Positions 63,897 to 64,000 of a DNA stretch of 64,000 bases are shown here, piece after piece. The stretch lies in contig JAUNSU010000004.1 of the NCBI GenBank assembly GCA_030539035.1, forward strand, positions 21,571 to 85,570. The letters run 5' to 3'. This DNA comes from Planctomycetia bacterium (GTDB lineage Bacteria; Planctomycetota; Planctomycetia; Pirellulales; Thermoguttaceae). Each line of letters begins with the position of its first letter. Positions within the stretch are counted from its first letter, which is position 1. A program made the translations under genes and the position numbers. A model generated the notes under the pieces. The model ran no database searches. It saw only the letters and a list, made by a program, of their open reading frames with translations, and was not told the origin of the DNA.

Positions 63897-64000
63897 AATG
63901 CCTTACTTCCTTTTTGGAAAAAACTCAGAAAATCCCGGGCAAAAGTTCTGGCAGTTGCAACGGATATGTCTCCGGCATATACAGCAGCCGTGAAAGAACA
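63897..64000 (+). pseudogene. 5'-truncated ISL3-family transposase remnant, runs off the window
   Basis: Open in one frame from 63897 (a stop, TAG, precedes at 63894). The encoded RAKVLAVATDMSPAYTAAVK carries the DMSPAY segment typical of ISL3-type DDE transposases, preceded by LLPFWKKLRKS. The N-terminal half is absent upstream; the continuation lies beyond 64000. Confidence 0.6.

Noticed and set aside
1..64000. CRISPR array, tRNA or rRNA gene
   Set aside because: No regularly spaced direct repeats, cloverleaf-like segments or rRNA signatures were noticed.

Overview
This window looks like a piece of a Planctomycetota chromosome, probably a carbohydrate-degrading, possibly host-associated lineage. 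The evidence is a DUF1559 pseudopilin-like protein with the H-X9-DG motif, a hydrazine-synthase-alpha-like c-haem protein, PQQ-type propeller proteins, a YdjY-domain protein, a Minf_1886-family protein, and a FadL-type outer membrane protein that implies a diderm envelope. GC content is moderate. Genes are well spaced and many carry AGGA/GGAG ribosome sites. Several intergenic regions hold good sigma-70-like promoters or hairpin terminators. I saw no rRNA, tRNA, CRISPR array or prophage.

Layout. 1-4.2 kb: a membrane protein, recA and an AlaC-type aminotransferase. 4.3-12.3 kb: housekeeping genes on both strands (cinA, a zinc-ribbon membrane protein, infA, a radical SAM enzyme, fabI overlapping xseA, dtd, a cyclic-nucleotide-binding-domain protein, trmB). 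12.5-15.4 kb: a PolB-like exonuclease, an SppA protease and a YdjY-domain protein. 15.5-19.8 kb: an SMP-30-like secreted protein and a dihaem hydrazine-synthase-alpha-like protein. 20-35 kb: araB, a NIF3 protein, a thioredoxin-trypsin fusion, a GH42-like protein, a DUF5009 acyltransferase, a PQQ propeller with a GYF protein, uxaC and a three-domain esterase (AXE1-SGNH-SGNH). 35-46 kb: nadC, a WYL regulator, a DUF6485/radical SAM pair, argS, a sodium:solute symporter, pgm, a Minf_1886 protein and a PIN-TRAM protein. 46-56 kb: a clan GH-A hydrolase, a PQQ lipoprotein, moxR, serC, a FadL-like porin and the DUF1559 protein. 56-64 kb: a large GH-A protein, then a region rich in repeats and gene remnants around a PL26-like rhamnogalacturonan lyase.

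How the genes fit together. araB, uxaC, the triple esterase, two GH-A hydrolases, a GH42-like enzyme, the symporter, pgm and the PL26-like lyase together suggest use of pectin and hemicellulose (deacetylation, backbone cleavage, then arabinose and hexuronate catabolism). They are scattered singly rather than forming one operon, and I see no SusC/SusD pair.

Most striking features. (1) The right end: a lyase gene with a different sequence signature (about background GATC density, where its neighbours are about five-fold GATC-rich) lies between two 49-bp direct repeats, each followed by a truncated gene remnant (a BioF-like C-terminus and an ISL3-type transposase piece). (2) A G11 tract inside the leader of the DUF1559 gene. 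(3) The three-catalytic-domain esterase. (4) A 66-residue Cys-rich protein directly upstream of a radical SAM/SPASM enzyme. (5) A WYL regulator with a perfect inverted repeat next to its own promoter. All family assignments were made by reading motifs; no database search was possible.
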